Positions 33,603-42,228 of a stretch of DNA of 64,000 bases are shown piece by piece. Source of the DNA: Paenibacillus lutimineralis (GTDB taxonomy: Bacteria > Bacillota > Bacilli > Paenibacillales > Paenibacillaceae). Position 1 is the stretch's first letter; each line of letters starts with the position of its first letter. Location of the stretch: contig NZ_CP034346.1 in NCBI RefSeq assembly GCF_003991425.1, positions 4,563,501 through 4,627,500 on the forward strand, read 5' to 3'. The notes beneath the pieces are model-generated. The model was not told where the DNA came from. It saw only the letters and a program-made list of their open reading frames with translations, and did not search any database. Position numbers and translations under genes: made by a program.

Positions 33603-34940
33603 CTAGTGCGCCTGCTCGCTCTGTTGCAGCATTTCTGCCAAGTAAGGGTTCAAGAATACGCCCGAAGGATCAAGCTCTTGACGAAGGCGAAGAAATGCAT
33701 CCCACTTCGGATATAACCTACATAGCTGCTCCGCGCGCATCGTGTGCATCTTGCCCCAATGAGGTCTCCCGCCATTCCGTCTACAGATCTCCTCTACTTT
33801 GGTAAAAAAGTCAGCATACTCCATCCCACGGTACATATGTACCGCGATATAGCCAGAATCACGTCCGTTCGCCGGACTGAGCCATATATCGTCTCCCTGG
33901 ACATAACGGCATTCGATTGGAAAATGAACAGCAAATTGGTACCGATCTACTGCATCGCGTATTTCCTCAAGTACAGTTCGCATGCGGTCTGCCGGGACAC
34001 TGTACTCCATTTCATTAAATCGAACGAGCCGCGGCGTCGCGAAAATACGGTGACTATACCCCACCTCCTGCACATCCGGTACGGCTGTTGCTGATAATCG
34101 GCTTATTGGCTTACAAAGGCGTGGTATGAAACGACAGCACTCTGACAATAACCAGAACAGCGCATTCTCCATCAGCATGACTTTCCAGTAACTCCAGCGG
34201 TTTGGCGTTCCGGGAACCTCATCCGTCTTATTGGTCAGTTTTACTTGAGTGATATCCGTATAAGGGAACCAATAAAACTCGAAATGACGGTTTTCCCTTT
34301 TGAGTAGATCGAGCTGCTCAAGGCATTGGGATAGTGGCATTTTGCTGCTTGTATAGCGGAGAGCGTACGAAGGTACAACACGAAGCTTCATCTTCACGAT
34401 AATCCCGAACATCCCTAGTGACACCTGCATTGCCCGAAAAAGTTCTTCATCCTGCGGGGCTGAACATTCAAGGATTTCTCCTGCCGCTGTCACTACCGTC
34501 AAACCCACTACTTGCGTTGCGAGGCTCCCAAGCCGCTCCCCTGTCCCATGTGTTCCTGTACTGATCGCTCCTGCAATGGATTGTGCATTAATATCGCCCA
34601 GATTCTCTTGCGCGACCCCATAGGCATGCAATTCTTTTCCGAGACGGTCCAATTTTGTTCCACCCCACACCTCGGCAATCCCCTTCTCCGAATCAACAGC
34701 AATCACACCCTGCAATTGATCCAAAGAGACCAATACATCATCGGTCTGGACGAGCCTTGTAAATGAATGTCCGGATCCGACGACACGCAGCTTCCGTCCT
34801 TCGGCGGCGCATGCCTTAACAATCCCGACCACCTCTTCTATGCTGACCGGATATACAACGCTTCTCGGCAATCCGCGTACGAGTCCTGACCAATTGTGCC
34901 ATACTTTCGTATTGCGCTCCTTCAAGTTTACAGAAAGCAT
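33603..34940 (-). CDS. FAD-linked sugar-1,4-lactone oxidase
   Basis: A 445-residue oxidase of the D-arabinono/L-gulono-1,4-lactone oxidase family. The FAD-binding p-cresol methylhydroxylase fold starts with RSVVYPVSIEEVVGIVKACA and LRVVGSGHSF, where His58 is the residue that carries covalent flavin in relatives; SIAGAISTGTHGTGERLGSL is the second FAD loop. The C-terminal part ends HWGKMHTMRAEQLCRLYPKW and LDPSGVFLNPYLAEML, the typical ALO ending. Cytoplasmic. Its ATG overlaps the stop of the PLP gene by 13 bp, so they act together, perhaps on an acidic sugar or polyol. Confidence 0.92.
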   Translation of the reverse strand: MLSVNLKERNTKVWHNWSGLVRGLPRSVVYPVSIEEVVGIVKACAAEGRKLRVVGSGHSFTRLVQTDDVLVSLDQLQGVIAVDSEKGIAEVWGGTKLDRLGKELHAYGVAQENLGDINAQSIAGAISTGTHGTGERLGSLATQVVGLTVVTAAGEILECSAPQDEELFRAMQVSLGMFGIIVKMKLRVVPSYALRYTSSKMPLSQCLEQLDLLKRENRHFEFYWFPYTDITQVKLTNKTDEVPGTPNRWSYWKVMLMENALFWLLSECCRFIPRLCKPISRLSATAVPDVQEVGYSHRIFATPRLVRFNEMEYSVPADRMRTVLEEIRDAVDRYQFAVHFPIECRYVQGDDIWLSPANGRDSGYIAVHMYRGMEYADFFTKVEEICRRNGGRPHWGKMHTMRAEQLCRLYPKWDAFLRLRQELDPSGVFLNPYLAEMLQQSEQAH

Positions 34941-36118
34941 AGTCCGTCCCCCCGATATGTCGTTGTCTTGCCAACGACACTGCCATTTGAAATATAGTAG
35001 AGATGTGCGAATCGTTCACATAACTCTCCTGCTTTGCTATGACGCATGAATATCGGATCGCCGAGTTTCAGCTCCTCTAGCCCGTTGTAGCGGATCGGCG
35101 TCTGGACTTCGCCCGCCCCTTCCATCGCAAGAAGTGCCGTTCCTTGCGGCAGGTATGGTCGTGGCAGTTTGTCGCTGCCTGCAGCGCCCGAAGCCATGTA
35201 TCCACCGCCTAAGCAAGTGTAGAGATCGCCCCGCGGCTGACGCACGATCTCGATCGCATACCCTGCAGCGGGTAGGAAGTTGAAGTCCCGGTAGTGGTCG
35301 AACAGACCGGGCGAATAGAACCCCGAGCCCGCTGTAACCTCGGTGACGGTCGGCTCCACGCTGCTTGTATGCAAGCTGCCCGTGCCGCCTGCATTCACGA
35401 ACCGCAGCGGAGGAATTCCCAGGCGCTCGATCGCAGCGACCAGCTCGGCCCGCCGTACAGCGGCTTCACGGATTGAACGGCGCTTGAGCAGCCGCACGAT
35501 CGCGTTTTTCAGCGCTTGCCCAGGCACGCGATCGCCTAATCCTGCGACCTGCGCTTCGTAACCCATGAGCCCGTCGAGAACAACGTGCTTCGACTGCGCG
35601 ATGCGCTCGATGAGGCTGAGCGCCGCAGCTGTAGAGCGTATAGGCGAGCGCCATACGCCGAAGTGCAGCCCCGGGACATCGATCGACATATCGATGTCCA
35701 CACAGAGCGGCAGCCTCACACCATATTTGGCGGCTGCCGCTTCCGCCTGCTCGACATGCGTCTCGCAGTCGACCATCAGCGTGATGCTGCACCCTTCACG
35801 CTGATGCATGGCGATGGACGCGAGCAGTCGTGCATCCGACGCAGGGTAGCCTAACAGCAAGTCGGTGAATCCTTGCTGCGCGAGATAGAGTGCTTCAGGC
35901 ACCGTAAAGCACATGATCCCTTGAAACTGCGCATTTGCCTGCAGAATGCGCCTAAGCACATCAACAGAGCGAATCGATTTACTCGCAATGCGGACTTTTT
36001 TCCCATTCGCAAGGTGAAGAACACTCTGAATATTCTGCTGCAACAGATCCAGATCAACGAAGGCAAAGGGCATCGGAAGCCCAGTGCAGACTTCTTTATA
36101 GTAACGATAATCACGCAC
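34928..36118 (-). CDS. PLP-dependent amino acid deaminase/aldolase (alanine racemase fold)
   Basis: A 396-residue enzyme of the D-threonine aldolase/D-serine dehydratase group. TPFAFVDLD-like start (MPFAFVDLDLLQQNIQSVLH), PLP Lys47 in VRIASKSIRS, FVNAGGTGSLHTSSVEPTVT and TEVTAGSGFYSPGLFDHYRD are family blocks. The coding GC is clearly higher than in the cassette genes around it, and long open shadow frames result. It is followed by the lactone oxidase gene. This pairing (FAD oxidase plus aldolase-type PLP protein) is found in soil bacteria; the pathway is not known. Confidence 0.88.
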   Translation of the reverse strand: MRDYRYYKEVCTGLPMPFAFVDLDLLQQNIQSVLHLANGKKVRIASKSIRSVDVLRRILQANAQFQGIMCFTVPEALYLAQQGFTDLLLGYPASDARLLASIAMHQREGCSITLMVDCETHVEQAEAAAAKYGVRLPLCVDIDMSIDVPGLHFGVWRSPIRSTAAALSLIERIAQSKHVVLDGLMGYEAQVAGLGDRVPGQALKNAIVRLLKRRSIREAAVRRAELVAAIERLGIPPLRFVNAGGTGSLHTSSVEPTVTEVTAGSGFYSPGLFDHYRDFNFLPAAGYAIEIVRQPRGDLYTCLGGGYMASGAAGSDKLPRPYLPQGTALLAMEGAGEVQTPIRYNGLEELKLGDPIFMRHSKAGELCERFAHLYYISNGSVVGKTTTYRGDGLCFL

Positions 36119-36268
36119 TAACTCGACCTCCTTTGTCTGGAAGATACACGATTTCTTGTATTATTATTATTCTAACAACAGAGAGATAGCCCATCAGATT
36201 TCTTTTTTGATTTAATGTTCCTCACCTCATAGACATCATTTAAGAAATGATTGTTTTAATACGGGGTG

Positions 36269-36410
36269 ATTTCCTATAACATTTTGTTAACGAAACGCCC
36301 CAGCCTTAGATAACTCTTATCTTAAGCTGGGCGTTTGTTTTGAGCATCTTCCATGATTGTACATCTAACCTTAGGGGCGGTATCGCCGATTCATAAATAC
36401 GAGATTAGCA
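36269..36410. repeat. attC-like site 1
   Basis: Left core and arm TTTCCTATAACATTTTGTTA, inner type 1 hairpin (ACGCCCCAGCCTTAGATAAC / CTTATCTTAAGCTGGGCG), CCATGATTGTACATC and a right arm ATTCATAAATACGAGATTAGC. Both arms are present but mutated. It is the leftmost of the two-armed sites and the left border of the main array. Confidence 0.75.
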
Positions 36411-36429
36411 GGTATCCCCCTTCAAAGCA

Positions 36430-36909
36430 CTACTGAATAAATATTATTTGGCTCGAACTAATTACATTTACTGTATTTTCATCTTCATAATTTCGTTTTC
36501 CATTTACAATTGATACATATAATCCAAATTCTTTATTAAAGATAGAGTCTGAATCTTCCTTGTTTTTTGATATTTTCAAAGTGTAAACATTACCTTTGAA
36601 TGTTTTGAAATCCCACATTGCACCCGTTGTATTACCAATAGCTACTCCGTCTGAAATTCTTAAAAGAGAATACTTCTCTTTTGATTTAACTACCTCGCCT
36701 AAATAATATTTATCTTGCATCTGTTTAAAAAGTAAAACAGTCTCTTGATTTTCTAAATCTATCTCCAAAATTGATCCTTTAAGTGAATTCTCTTCAATAT
36801 AATTTTTTATGGATTCATCTTTTGTTTCAAACAGTATCAGATTTGAAGCACCTGGCTGACAGCCAGATACAAAAATAAATACTACGATTAATAAAATGAA
36901 TTTCTTCAT
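36430..36909 (-). CDS. Putative lipoprotein
   Basis: About 159 residues. MKKFILLIVVFIFVSGCQPG is a lipoprotein signal with lipobox Cys17, so the protein is likely membrane-tethered outside the cell. The mature part (NYIEENSLKGSILEIDLENQ and EKYSLLRISDGVAIGNTTGA) shows no family known to me. ATG 36909 is chosen because it starts the signal peptide. It ends 20 bp from attC-like site 1 and is separated by 41 bp from the phosphotransferase gene upstream; both share one unit without a site between them. Confidence 0.7.
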   Translation of the reverse strand: MKKFILLIVVFIFVSGCQPGASNLILFETKDESIKNYIEENSLKGSILEIDLENQETVLLFKQMQDKYYLGEVVKSKEKYSLLRISDGVAIGNTTGAMWDFKTFKGNVYTLKISKNKEDSDSIFNKEFGLYVSIVNGKRNYEDENTVNVISSSQIIFIQ

Positions 36910-36950
36910 TAAATTATCCCGTCCTTTTCGCATTTCATATCGCACAACCC

Positions 36951-38102
36951 TTAAGCTGATACTTCTCTTAAGAGAATCGCCTCTTCAATCAATTTTTTGT
37001 GTATCTTAATAATGCTATCAAGCTGGTTAAGTTTTTCTCTAAGCTTAGTATTGTTTGGTTCTTCCTCTAATTTAGAAAGTATCGAAAAGAATTGTGGGAC
37101 CTCCCAAACACTTCTTAGAGCAGTACTTAAACAGAATCCATACTGGGCCACTCTTGCGTCTCCCTGCCACCCCATTTCTCGCAATCCTTCTATGTACGAA
37201 GTAAATAAAGAGTTCTGAAACATTTGATATTGACTAGGTGGAATAGTTCCCAGGCTCATATTCACCCCACATAATTTGCCCAAGTCTTCGCCAATACCCG
37301 AGATACTCATGAACTGCCAGTCGATTAACACGAGATGACTTTCACTTGATTCTTTCGTGACGAGCAACATATTCATCTGACTTAAATCTTGATGTGCCAG
37401 TACACGTGGTAAATGTTGGAGCGAGTCTAATAATGAGTCAATATTTTTGAGCACCTCTTGATACCAAGCCCACGTACTCTGAATATTTTCTATTGATATC
37501 CGACTTACATACGCCTCCATATTTGGAGCATACTTGCGACTTGCAGTCGTCCATGACTTGAGCCATGCCCTGCATATCCACTCATGTTCAGGTAATTTTT
37601 TTGCTCCTTCCAGATAAGCCCCATTAAACCTGCCTAATTGCCGGGCAATATATGAAAATTGCTCAATTGTATACGCATATTCGCCCTCAACATATTCCAT
37701 CCAGAGCCAAATGGTACCATCTTGTTGTTCTTCAACCAAATAGCTTTTTGCCGTGTAAATAGAGTTAGGAAGTTCTTTTAAAACTCCTGACTCAAAAACA
37801 AGCGCTTCACGTCGCCAATAGTTGTGATGTACAAAGTTATCTTTTTCCTCTGAGTCTGGTTTAATGATTTTTAAGATAACGCACCAGGGCTTCAATTCAT
37901 CGTACAACTTCACTAGACCATGCAAACGTAATATAGCAGATGTTGTGAAATTCGGGGTTTTGTAACCAATATCATCACAAGTTATTGATACAAGTTCAAC
38001 AGTTTGATTTTCATAAATGAATTGAATGCAAGTTATGATCTGTTCAATCTTATTCTCTAAATTAATGGTAGAATTATTTATCAACATAATTTTGGAGTGC
38101 AT
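36951..38102 (-). CDS. APH-family phosphotransferase
   Basis: A 383-residue kinase-like protein. LPRVLAHQDLSQMNMLLVTK contains the catalytic HxDxxxxN, and SHLVLIDWQFMSISGIGEDL the metal-binding Asp. The N-terminal lobe (WCVILKIIKPDSEEKDNFVH then HNYWRREALVFESG) supplies the ATP-binding Lys and Glu. It is similar to small-molecule phosphotransferases (aminoglycoside, choline, or unknown substrates). The substrate is not known. It lies at the 5' end of a cassette bounded by sites at 38144 and 36269. Confidence 0.88.
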   Translation of the reverse strand: MHSKIMLINNSTINLENKIEQIITCIQFIYENQTVELVSITCDDIGYKTPNFTTSAILRLHGLVKLYDELKPWCVILKIIKPDSEEKDNFVHHNYWRREALVFESGVLKELPNSIYTAKSYLVEEQQDGTIWLWMEYVEGEYAYTIEQFSYIARQLGRFNGAYLEGAKKLPEHEWICRAWLKSWTTASRKYAPNMEAYVSRISIENIQSTWAWYQEVLKNIDSLLDSLQHLPRVLAHQDLSQMNMLLVTKESSESHLVLIDWQFMSISGIGEDLGKLCGVNMSLGTIPPSQYQMFQNSLFTSYIEGLREMGWQGDARVAQYGFCLSTALRSVWEVPQFFSILSKLEEEPNNTKLREKLNQLDSIIKIHKKLIEEAILLREVSA

Positions 38103-38143
38103 TTAATTGGTCTCCTTGTTGAGCTTATTTTTACCTGTATTGA

Positions 38144-38298
38144 TTTCCGATAACGTTCTTAGTATTCACGAAACGCCCCAGCCTAAGATAAGAGCTATCT
38201 AAGGCTGAGGCGTTTGTTGACTGAGCTCATTCCATAATTATATATCTGACCAACCAAAGGGCGATAGTCCTGAAGTGTGAATACGGTGTTATAGGAAG
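38144..38298. repeat. attC-like site 2, hairpin loop inverted
   Basis: The left core TTTCCGATAACGTTCTTAGT then ATTCACG pairs with the right arm GTGTGAATACGGTGTTATAGG. The inner hairpin reads CAGCCTAAGATAAGAGCTATC, the reverse complement of the usual CAGCCTTAGATAGCTCTTATC, so the middle is flipped while the arms are not. The two cores (CCGATAAC and GTTATAGG) do not fully match one another. Confidence 0.9.
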
Positions 38299-38324
38299 TC
38301 GCATCCTCGCTTATAATTTTGAAA

Positions 38325-38756
38325 TTATCCATGATGAATCGTTTTTTTAGAGATAACCCCATGGACAAAAAGGAAATAAATGAGAGTATAGATTAGGCTA
38401 AAAGACATCGTAAAAATCCATATCCCGAAATCCCATGGTGAAATTGCGAATCCACCGGTATGAGTCATTGTTTCGTGAAAAGTGAAAAAAACTATACCTA
38501 ATCCAATAAGTTCTTGCCCAACAATCCAAATTATAAAAAATCTTAATCCTTTTGCACTTTTACAAAAATATATTATATTCAATAAACCAATAACATAATA
38601 CCCAATAGTCCATGCCAATATTGATTCCATTGTAAGTATATCAGTTCTACTTATCTCCTCTACGTACTGATTTAATAAATTGATGATATAGATTACCGAA
38701 AGTGGTATGAGTGTATAAACACTTAAAAATAGAACGAATTTAAAGAAATATCTCAG
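38325..38756 (-). CDS. Multi-pass membrane protein with probable CTG start
   Basis: The frame from CTG 38756 (AAGGAG 8 bp upstream) gives about 143 residues: LRYFFKFVLFLSVYTLIPLS, a short loop, then MESILAWTIGYYVIGLLNII and two to three further helices, ending HGVISKKTIHHG. The first ATG is only at 38630 and lacks a ribosome binding site, and the extra 42 codons encode a clean transmembrane helix, so the longer form is preferred. No family was recognised. It is the gene of the cassette ending at site 2. Confidence 0.55.
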   Translation of the reverse strand: MRYFFKFVLFLSVYTLIPLSVIYIINLLNQYVEEISRTDILTMESILAWTIGYYVIGLLNIIYFCKSAKGLRFFIIWIVGQELIGLGIVFFTFHETMTHTGGFAISPWDFGIWIFTMSFSLIYTLIYFLFVHGVISKKTIHHG

Positions 38757-38958
38757 TGCAACTACTCCTTATCACTCTTAATATGGTCTGTTCCTCTCAA
38801 CAACTTCTAGGTCTTTATTTCTTATCTAGAACAACAATTAAGTCCACTTCTATTTTTGCCCTGCGCCAATCCAGCATTAATAAGTGCTAATGTTCCCCAT
38901 TCAATAGTGTAACCCCGTTTACCATAGTTGCCTCCTTTGTTATTCGTTTTTTGTTATT

Positions 38959-39552
38959 TTACATAACGTCTTTTTGGCGAACCCTCACTGACTTAAGCCG
39001 TTGTTGTTTAATCTGACTATCTAGCTCTTCTATTTTCATAAAAATTCTTGAGTAAAGATTCTCTACGTTTTCATCGGTTTTTTCATCATTATACAAACCT
39101 AATCCCCAGCCTTTTAATGAACCATCTTCATTTGATTTATAGACACCGACAGCATAGATAGTACCTGGAGACCAGTCCCAAATCTCCTCATATTCGATAT
39201 CCTTTTCAGTAAAAGGTACATGACTTGTAGTTGAAATAAAAAAGAATGGTATTGGTGAATTTGTATAGATGTCTGCATATTGTCTTTCTGCTGCTTGATT
39301 AAGATTTTCTCTCATAACCAAAACAGCATCATACTTATCTGATTCTCCTTTATTCAAATCATCAAATGAAATTTCTTTGAAGTGAACTTGCTCTTCTTTT
39401 ATTTGCGGTAGTTCTCCAATAACTGCTATAAATAAAGACTTTCCATCATATAATTCAAATTTTGATTCAAATTTGGTACTCGTGCAAGCTGATAGGACAA
39501 ACAATATAATTAATAATATAAAAATTATATATCGCCCTCTTTTATTCGCCAT
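38959..39552 (-). CDS. Putative lipoprotein
   Basis: A 197-residue secreted lipoprotein: a basic N-terminus, hydrophobic IIFILLIILFVLS and lipobox LSACTS (Cys about 22). The mature domain has LFIAVIGELPQIKEEQVHFK, YDAVLVMRENLNQAAERQYA, PFFFISTTSHVPF and WDWSPGTIYAVGVYKS, reminding of periplasmic-binding-like small proteins, without a firm family. AAAGGAAAGATTAT precedes ATG 39552. About 200 bp upstream (38757-38958) shows no gene and no clear site. Confidence 0.7.
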   Translation of the reverse strand: MANKRGRYIIFILLIILFVLSACTSTKFESKFELYDGKSLFIAVIGELPQIKEEQVHFKEISFDDLNKGESDKYDAVLVMRENLNQAAERQYADIYTNSPIPFFFISTTSHVPFTEKDIEYEEIWDWSPGTIYAVGVYKSNEDGSLKGWGLGLYNDEKTDENVENLYSRIFMKIEELDSQIKQQRLKSVRVRQKDVM

Positions 39553-39605
39553 ATAATCTTTCCTTTATTTTCTTCAATTATTTCAGGTTTTCTCTTAGGG
39601 AAAAG

Positions 39606-39689
39606 TATGTCCGCAGCTTATACTCCCCGAATCAGTTTCTGCGGACCAAGAGTCAACGGCTCGATGTTTGAATATAGTGTTATTTGATG
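39606..39689. repeat. attC-like site, left arm lost
   Basis: TATGTCCGCAGCTTATACTC / TTCTGCGGACCAAGAG form the inner stem of a type 3 site, followed by GATGTTTGAATATAGTGTTA then TTTGATG as right arm and core. The left arm with AAC is absent. Confidence 0.75.
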
Positions 39690-39710
39690 AGGATACCTTC
39701 TTTGAGATAC

Positions 39711-40220
39711 TTATGAGATTCTAAAATCTTGTTTAATTATGGTATGGATACCTTCTAATCCCTCAATCGTAATAGACTCTTCTTTCTCTGATAACTTTAA
39801 AATGTTATGTTCCTCATAGAACTTGTTCCAAAATCTAACTGCCGAATTGTTTACCTTTAACTGTTCTACTCTAATTATCCCCTCTAATGTTCCTAAAACT
39901 AATTGAACTGCTTGTTTGGCAATATTCTTTCCTCTATATTTCCTTAAAACAAATAACTCCTGTATAGCAAAATCTATATTTTCATCTACGAATGGAGGTG
40001 AACATACCAACACAAATCCAATAACCCTACCGTTTTTCTTAATAAAGTAAGGAAACAACTCACTACGTTCAAGATATAAATAAGTATTAGTCGGATCAAA
40101 CATTCCTTCATCTCTTAGTTCTTCACCTGTATATTCAGATAGGTCATATAGATAAAAATTGTATAGGTTCAAAAATAATTCTTTCTGATCTTTGTTAATT
40201 TGAGCAATTTCAATATTCAT
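39711..40220 (-). CDS. GNAT family N-acetyltransferase
   Basis: A 169-residue GNAT. MNIEIAQINKDQKELFLNLY then NFYLYDLSEYTGEELRDEGM begin it; FAIQELFVLRKYRGKNIAKQ holds the acetyl-CoA loop RGKNIA, and LEGIIRVEQLKVNNSAVRFW the C-terminal half. NFYLYDLSEYTG is a hallmark of a Bacillus GNAT subfamily; its substrate is unknown. A truncated relative lies at 44692. AAAGGAGATGTAGAAGT precedes the ATG. The flanking cores (39679 and 40253) partly match. Confidence 0.9.
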   Translation of the reverse strand: MNIEIAQINKDQKELFLNLYNFYLYDLSEYTGEELRDEGMFDPTNTYLYLERSELFPYFIKKNGRVIGFVLVCSPPFVDENIDFAIQELFVLRKYRGKNIAKQAVQLVLGTLEGIIRVEQLKVNNSAVRFWNKFYEEHNILKLSEKEESITIEGLEGIHTIIKQDFRIS

Positions 40221-40252
40221 ACTTCTACATCTCCTTTAATGTTCATGATCCT

Positions 40253-40398
40253 TTTCATCTAACGTTCTTGTATTCACGATGTCCATTCCCCTTAGATAGC
40301 CCTTATCTTATGTATCTGTCCGAATCTTCATCATCGAGAATGCTTCTGGCGGATCAAGGGCTATATGGCCCGAAGCGCGAATAATGCGTTAGACGAAG
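40253..40398. repeat. attC-like site 3
   Basis: Left core TTTCATCTAAC with arm GTTCTTGTATTCACGATG; type 3 middle (GTCCATTCCCCTTAGATAGC, then TATCTGTCCG ... GGCGGATCAAGGGC); right arm GAAGCGCGAATAATGCGTTA then GACGAAG. The right core is complementary to the core at 41202, i.e. to the other end of the hydrolase cassette. Confidence 0.88.
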
Positions 40399-40408
40399 GT
40401 TCATTGAG

Positions 40409-41182
40409 TTACCCCAGAAAATCTATTTGTCTTAGAAATTCCTCTGTTTCTTTAAGAGTCTTTTCATATGGTTCATTGTCCATGTTCCCATAATTAAAAA
40501 ATCCATGCCCTAGCCCTTCAAATGATATTAGTTTTGAGTTATTACCTCTCTCTGTCATTCTATCTATAAAATTGCTTACATCTTCTATCGGTATGTTCTT
40601 ATCTTCGGTCCCATGAAAAAATAAACTGGGTGGCAAGCCTTCCTTCACTTCTTTAATAGGAGAAGCAGATAATAATGGTTCTTTCAAATCTGGAAAAAGG
40701 TCTGCAAGTAATTTAGAGTCAACTCCACCATTAAATAAAATCATCGCATTCGGTTTAGAACTAATATATAAGTTATCCATTGGATCATTAAACTGATCAA
40801 TCATCGCAGCGCATAAACATAAATATCCTCCTGCTGAAGCTCCCACAGTTATAATCTTGTTCGGATTAATACCAAGATCCCTAGAATTCTGCCTTGTCCA
40901 TCGGATTACAGATTTCGCATTTTTAAGGCTCTCTATTGGAGAAAATAGCCCTTCGATTTCTAATGGACGATACTCGGCAAGTACAGTAGTTATTCCAAGT
41001 GATGCGAAGTGTGCAGCATGATGTTGAAATTGACTTGTATTTACTTTGTTATTTGTAAAACCTGCTCCATGATAAAATATCATAGCAGGGTGACTTTCAC
41101 TTGGCTTCATACACTTATCTACATAAAGTCTAAGATTTCTATACGCTTCTGATTTCTTGTAGTTAACTATGATTGAATCCAG
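40409..41182 (-). CDS. Alpha/beta hydrolase with probable CTG start
   Basis: A hydrolase_3-like esterase/lipase. MIFYHGAGFTNNK is the oxyanion-hole HGAG variant; VGASAGGYLCLCAAM has the nucleophile Ser (GASAGG); FFHGTEDKNIPIEDV holds the Asp and GLGHGFFNYG the His. The first ATG (41110) cuts off DSIIVNYKKSEAYRNLRLYV, which is the usual N-terminal strand of the fold; a CTG at 41182 with AAAGGA 10 bp upstream would include it. The cassette core lies only 20 bp further, so there is no room for a promoter. About 257 residues in that form. Confidence 0.75.
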   Translation of the reverse strand: MDSIIVNYKKSEAYRNLRLYVDKCMKPSESHPAMIFYHGAGFTNNKVNTSQFQHHAAHFASLGITTVLAEYRPLEIEGLFSPIESLKNAKSVIRWTRQNSRDLGINPNKIITVGASAGGYLCLCAAMIDQFNDPMDNLYISSKPNAMILFNGGVDSKLLADLFPDLKEPLLSASPIKEVKEGLPPSLFFHGTEDKNIPIEDVSNFIDRMTERGNNSKLISFEGLGHGFFNYGNMDNEPYEKTLKETEEFLRQIDFLG

Positions 41183-41763
41183 TTGTAATCAGTCCTTTCA
41201 CTTTCGTCTAACGTTTTGTATTCACGAAATGACCCAGACTTAGATATCTGTTGTTGAGTTTCTGTAAACCAGGTAAGAGCAAGTTGCTCCATTTCCATCA
41301 CAAACGTCTTCTTTGCTGTACTATATTCACTCGTATTTTCAAAACGTTGGGCTAATTCTTCCTTAAATCGACTGTATCTTTCAACCTCTTGGGGATGAGC
41401 TCTTAAATAGTCTCTGAATATGAGATGGCGTTCGATATGAGGATTATCAATTTCATAGAAATGTATATGATGGGTTCTATTCTCTCCACCTTTGCGGAAT
41501 AACCTTCTTCCTGGGACCCCCCATTCCCCAGCAACATCATAACCAAGAGAACGCATCTTTTCGTTAAATAAATCAATTTTTCTGATGTTTTTGACAATAC
41601 ACATCATGTCAATCACAGGTTTTGCTTTCATTCCTGGAACCGAGGTGCTTCCAAAATGTTCAAATTGTACAATCTCTTCGTTTAATATGGTTTTCAGAAA
41701 ATTAGCTTCTTCATGATAAAGCCTAATCCAATCCTCACTGAAGTCCCTTAATCTAACCTTCAT
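41167..41763 (-). CDS. GrpB family protein running into a truncated attC
   Basis: A 198-residue frame. Residues 1-168 match GrpB/UPF0157 nucleotidyltransferase-like proteins: VQFEHFGSTSVPGMKAKPVI then DMMC, and LIFRDYLRAHPQEVERYSRF KEELAQ. The last 28 residues (QQISKSGSFREYKTLDESER) are encoded by the left half of an attC-like site at 41202-41257 and by the next cassette's start, so the native stop was lost when the site was truncated. The frame overlaps the hydrolase start region. GrpB's activity is not established. Confidence 0.82.
   Translation of the reverse strand: MKVRLRDFSEDWIRLYHEEANFLKTILNEEIVQFEHFGSTSVPGMKAKPVIDMMCIVKNIRKIDLFNEKMRSLGYDVAGEWGVPGRRLFRKGGENRTHHIHFYEIDNPHIERHLIFRDYLRAHPQEVERYSRFKEELAQRFENTSEYSTAKKTFVMEMEQLALTWFTETQQQISKSGSFREYKTLDESERTDYNWIQS
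41202..41257. repeat. attC-like site, left arm only
   Basis: TTTCGTCTAACGTTTTGTAT then TCACGAAATGACCCAGACTTA and GATATCTGTTGTTGAG; the right half is deleted and the GrpB coding sequence begins at once. The core matches the core at 40388, the other end of the hydrolase cassette. Confidence 0.85.
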
Positions 41764-41816
41764 AATAAATAGCCCTCCACTGACTTCAGTTAAAGTAATA
41801 AGTTTCGCTCGTGTTT

Positions 41817-41963
41817 TTCCAGCCTATAACTGCACGAAACGCCCCTGCCTTAGATAGCTCTTATCTTAGGCTGGGGCGTTTGTTGTCTGAGCTTTCTTCC
41901 ATGATTATACATCCAACAACCAAGGGGCGAAAGCCCGGCTCGTGAATAAGGTGTTAAATGATG
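41817..41963. repeat. attC-like site 4
   Basis: The left part CCAGCCTATAACTGCACGAA has a shortened arm; the type 1 hairpin is intact (ACGCCCCTGCCTTAGATAGC / CTTATCTTAGGCTGGGGCGT); CCATGATTATACATCC, CAACCAAGGGGCGAAAGCCC and the right arm CTCGTGAATAAGGTGTTAAA then TGATG complete it. It borders the plus-strand MerR/ABC island. Confidence 0.88.
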
Positions 41964-42171
41964 TCTTAATGGAGCGCGAGCGATTTCGGGCCATCTTGGC
42001 CCGAAGTGGCAAGGGGTTGGGGCTAGCCAGCAAGCAAGATTTTTTGCGTTTTGGCCATAGGGTAGAATGCATAAAAGTCGCAAGTGTATTGACACCTCCA
42101 TTTCTTGCCGTATTGCGTTTGCCGGGGTGCAAGGTTATTCTTGTGGTCATTAGTTATAATAAAAACCCTCC

Positions 42172-42205
42172 ACTATAACACCAGACTTTTACGTGATGAT
42201 ATAGT
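42172..42205 (+). promoter_or_regulatory. Dyad operator upstream of the tandem-MerR gene
   Basis: ACTATAACACC and TGATGATATAGT form an imperfect inverted repeat about 24 bp before the MerR start codon, in the place where MerR proteins bind between -35 and -10. A TATAAT lies at 42155-42160. The preceding 200 bp (41964-42171) hold no gene. Confidence 0.5.
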
Positions 42206-42228
42206 ACAAGGATGAGGTGATAGCATTC

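Noticed and set aside
34928..36118. Several long open frames on the plus strand and other frames over the PLP enzyme gene
   Set aside because: They are shadows caused by the higher GC of this gene; no ribosome binding sites and no family features.
38757..38958. A site between the membrane protein and lipoprotein cassettes
   Set aside because: GCTAATGTTCCCCATTCAATAG near 38887 vaguely resembles an arm but has no partner; not supportable.
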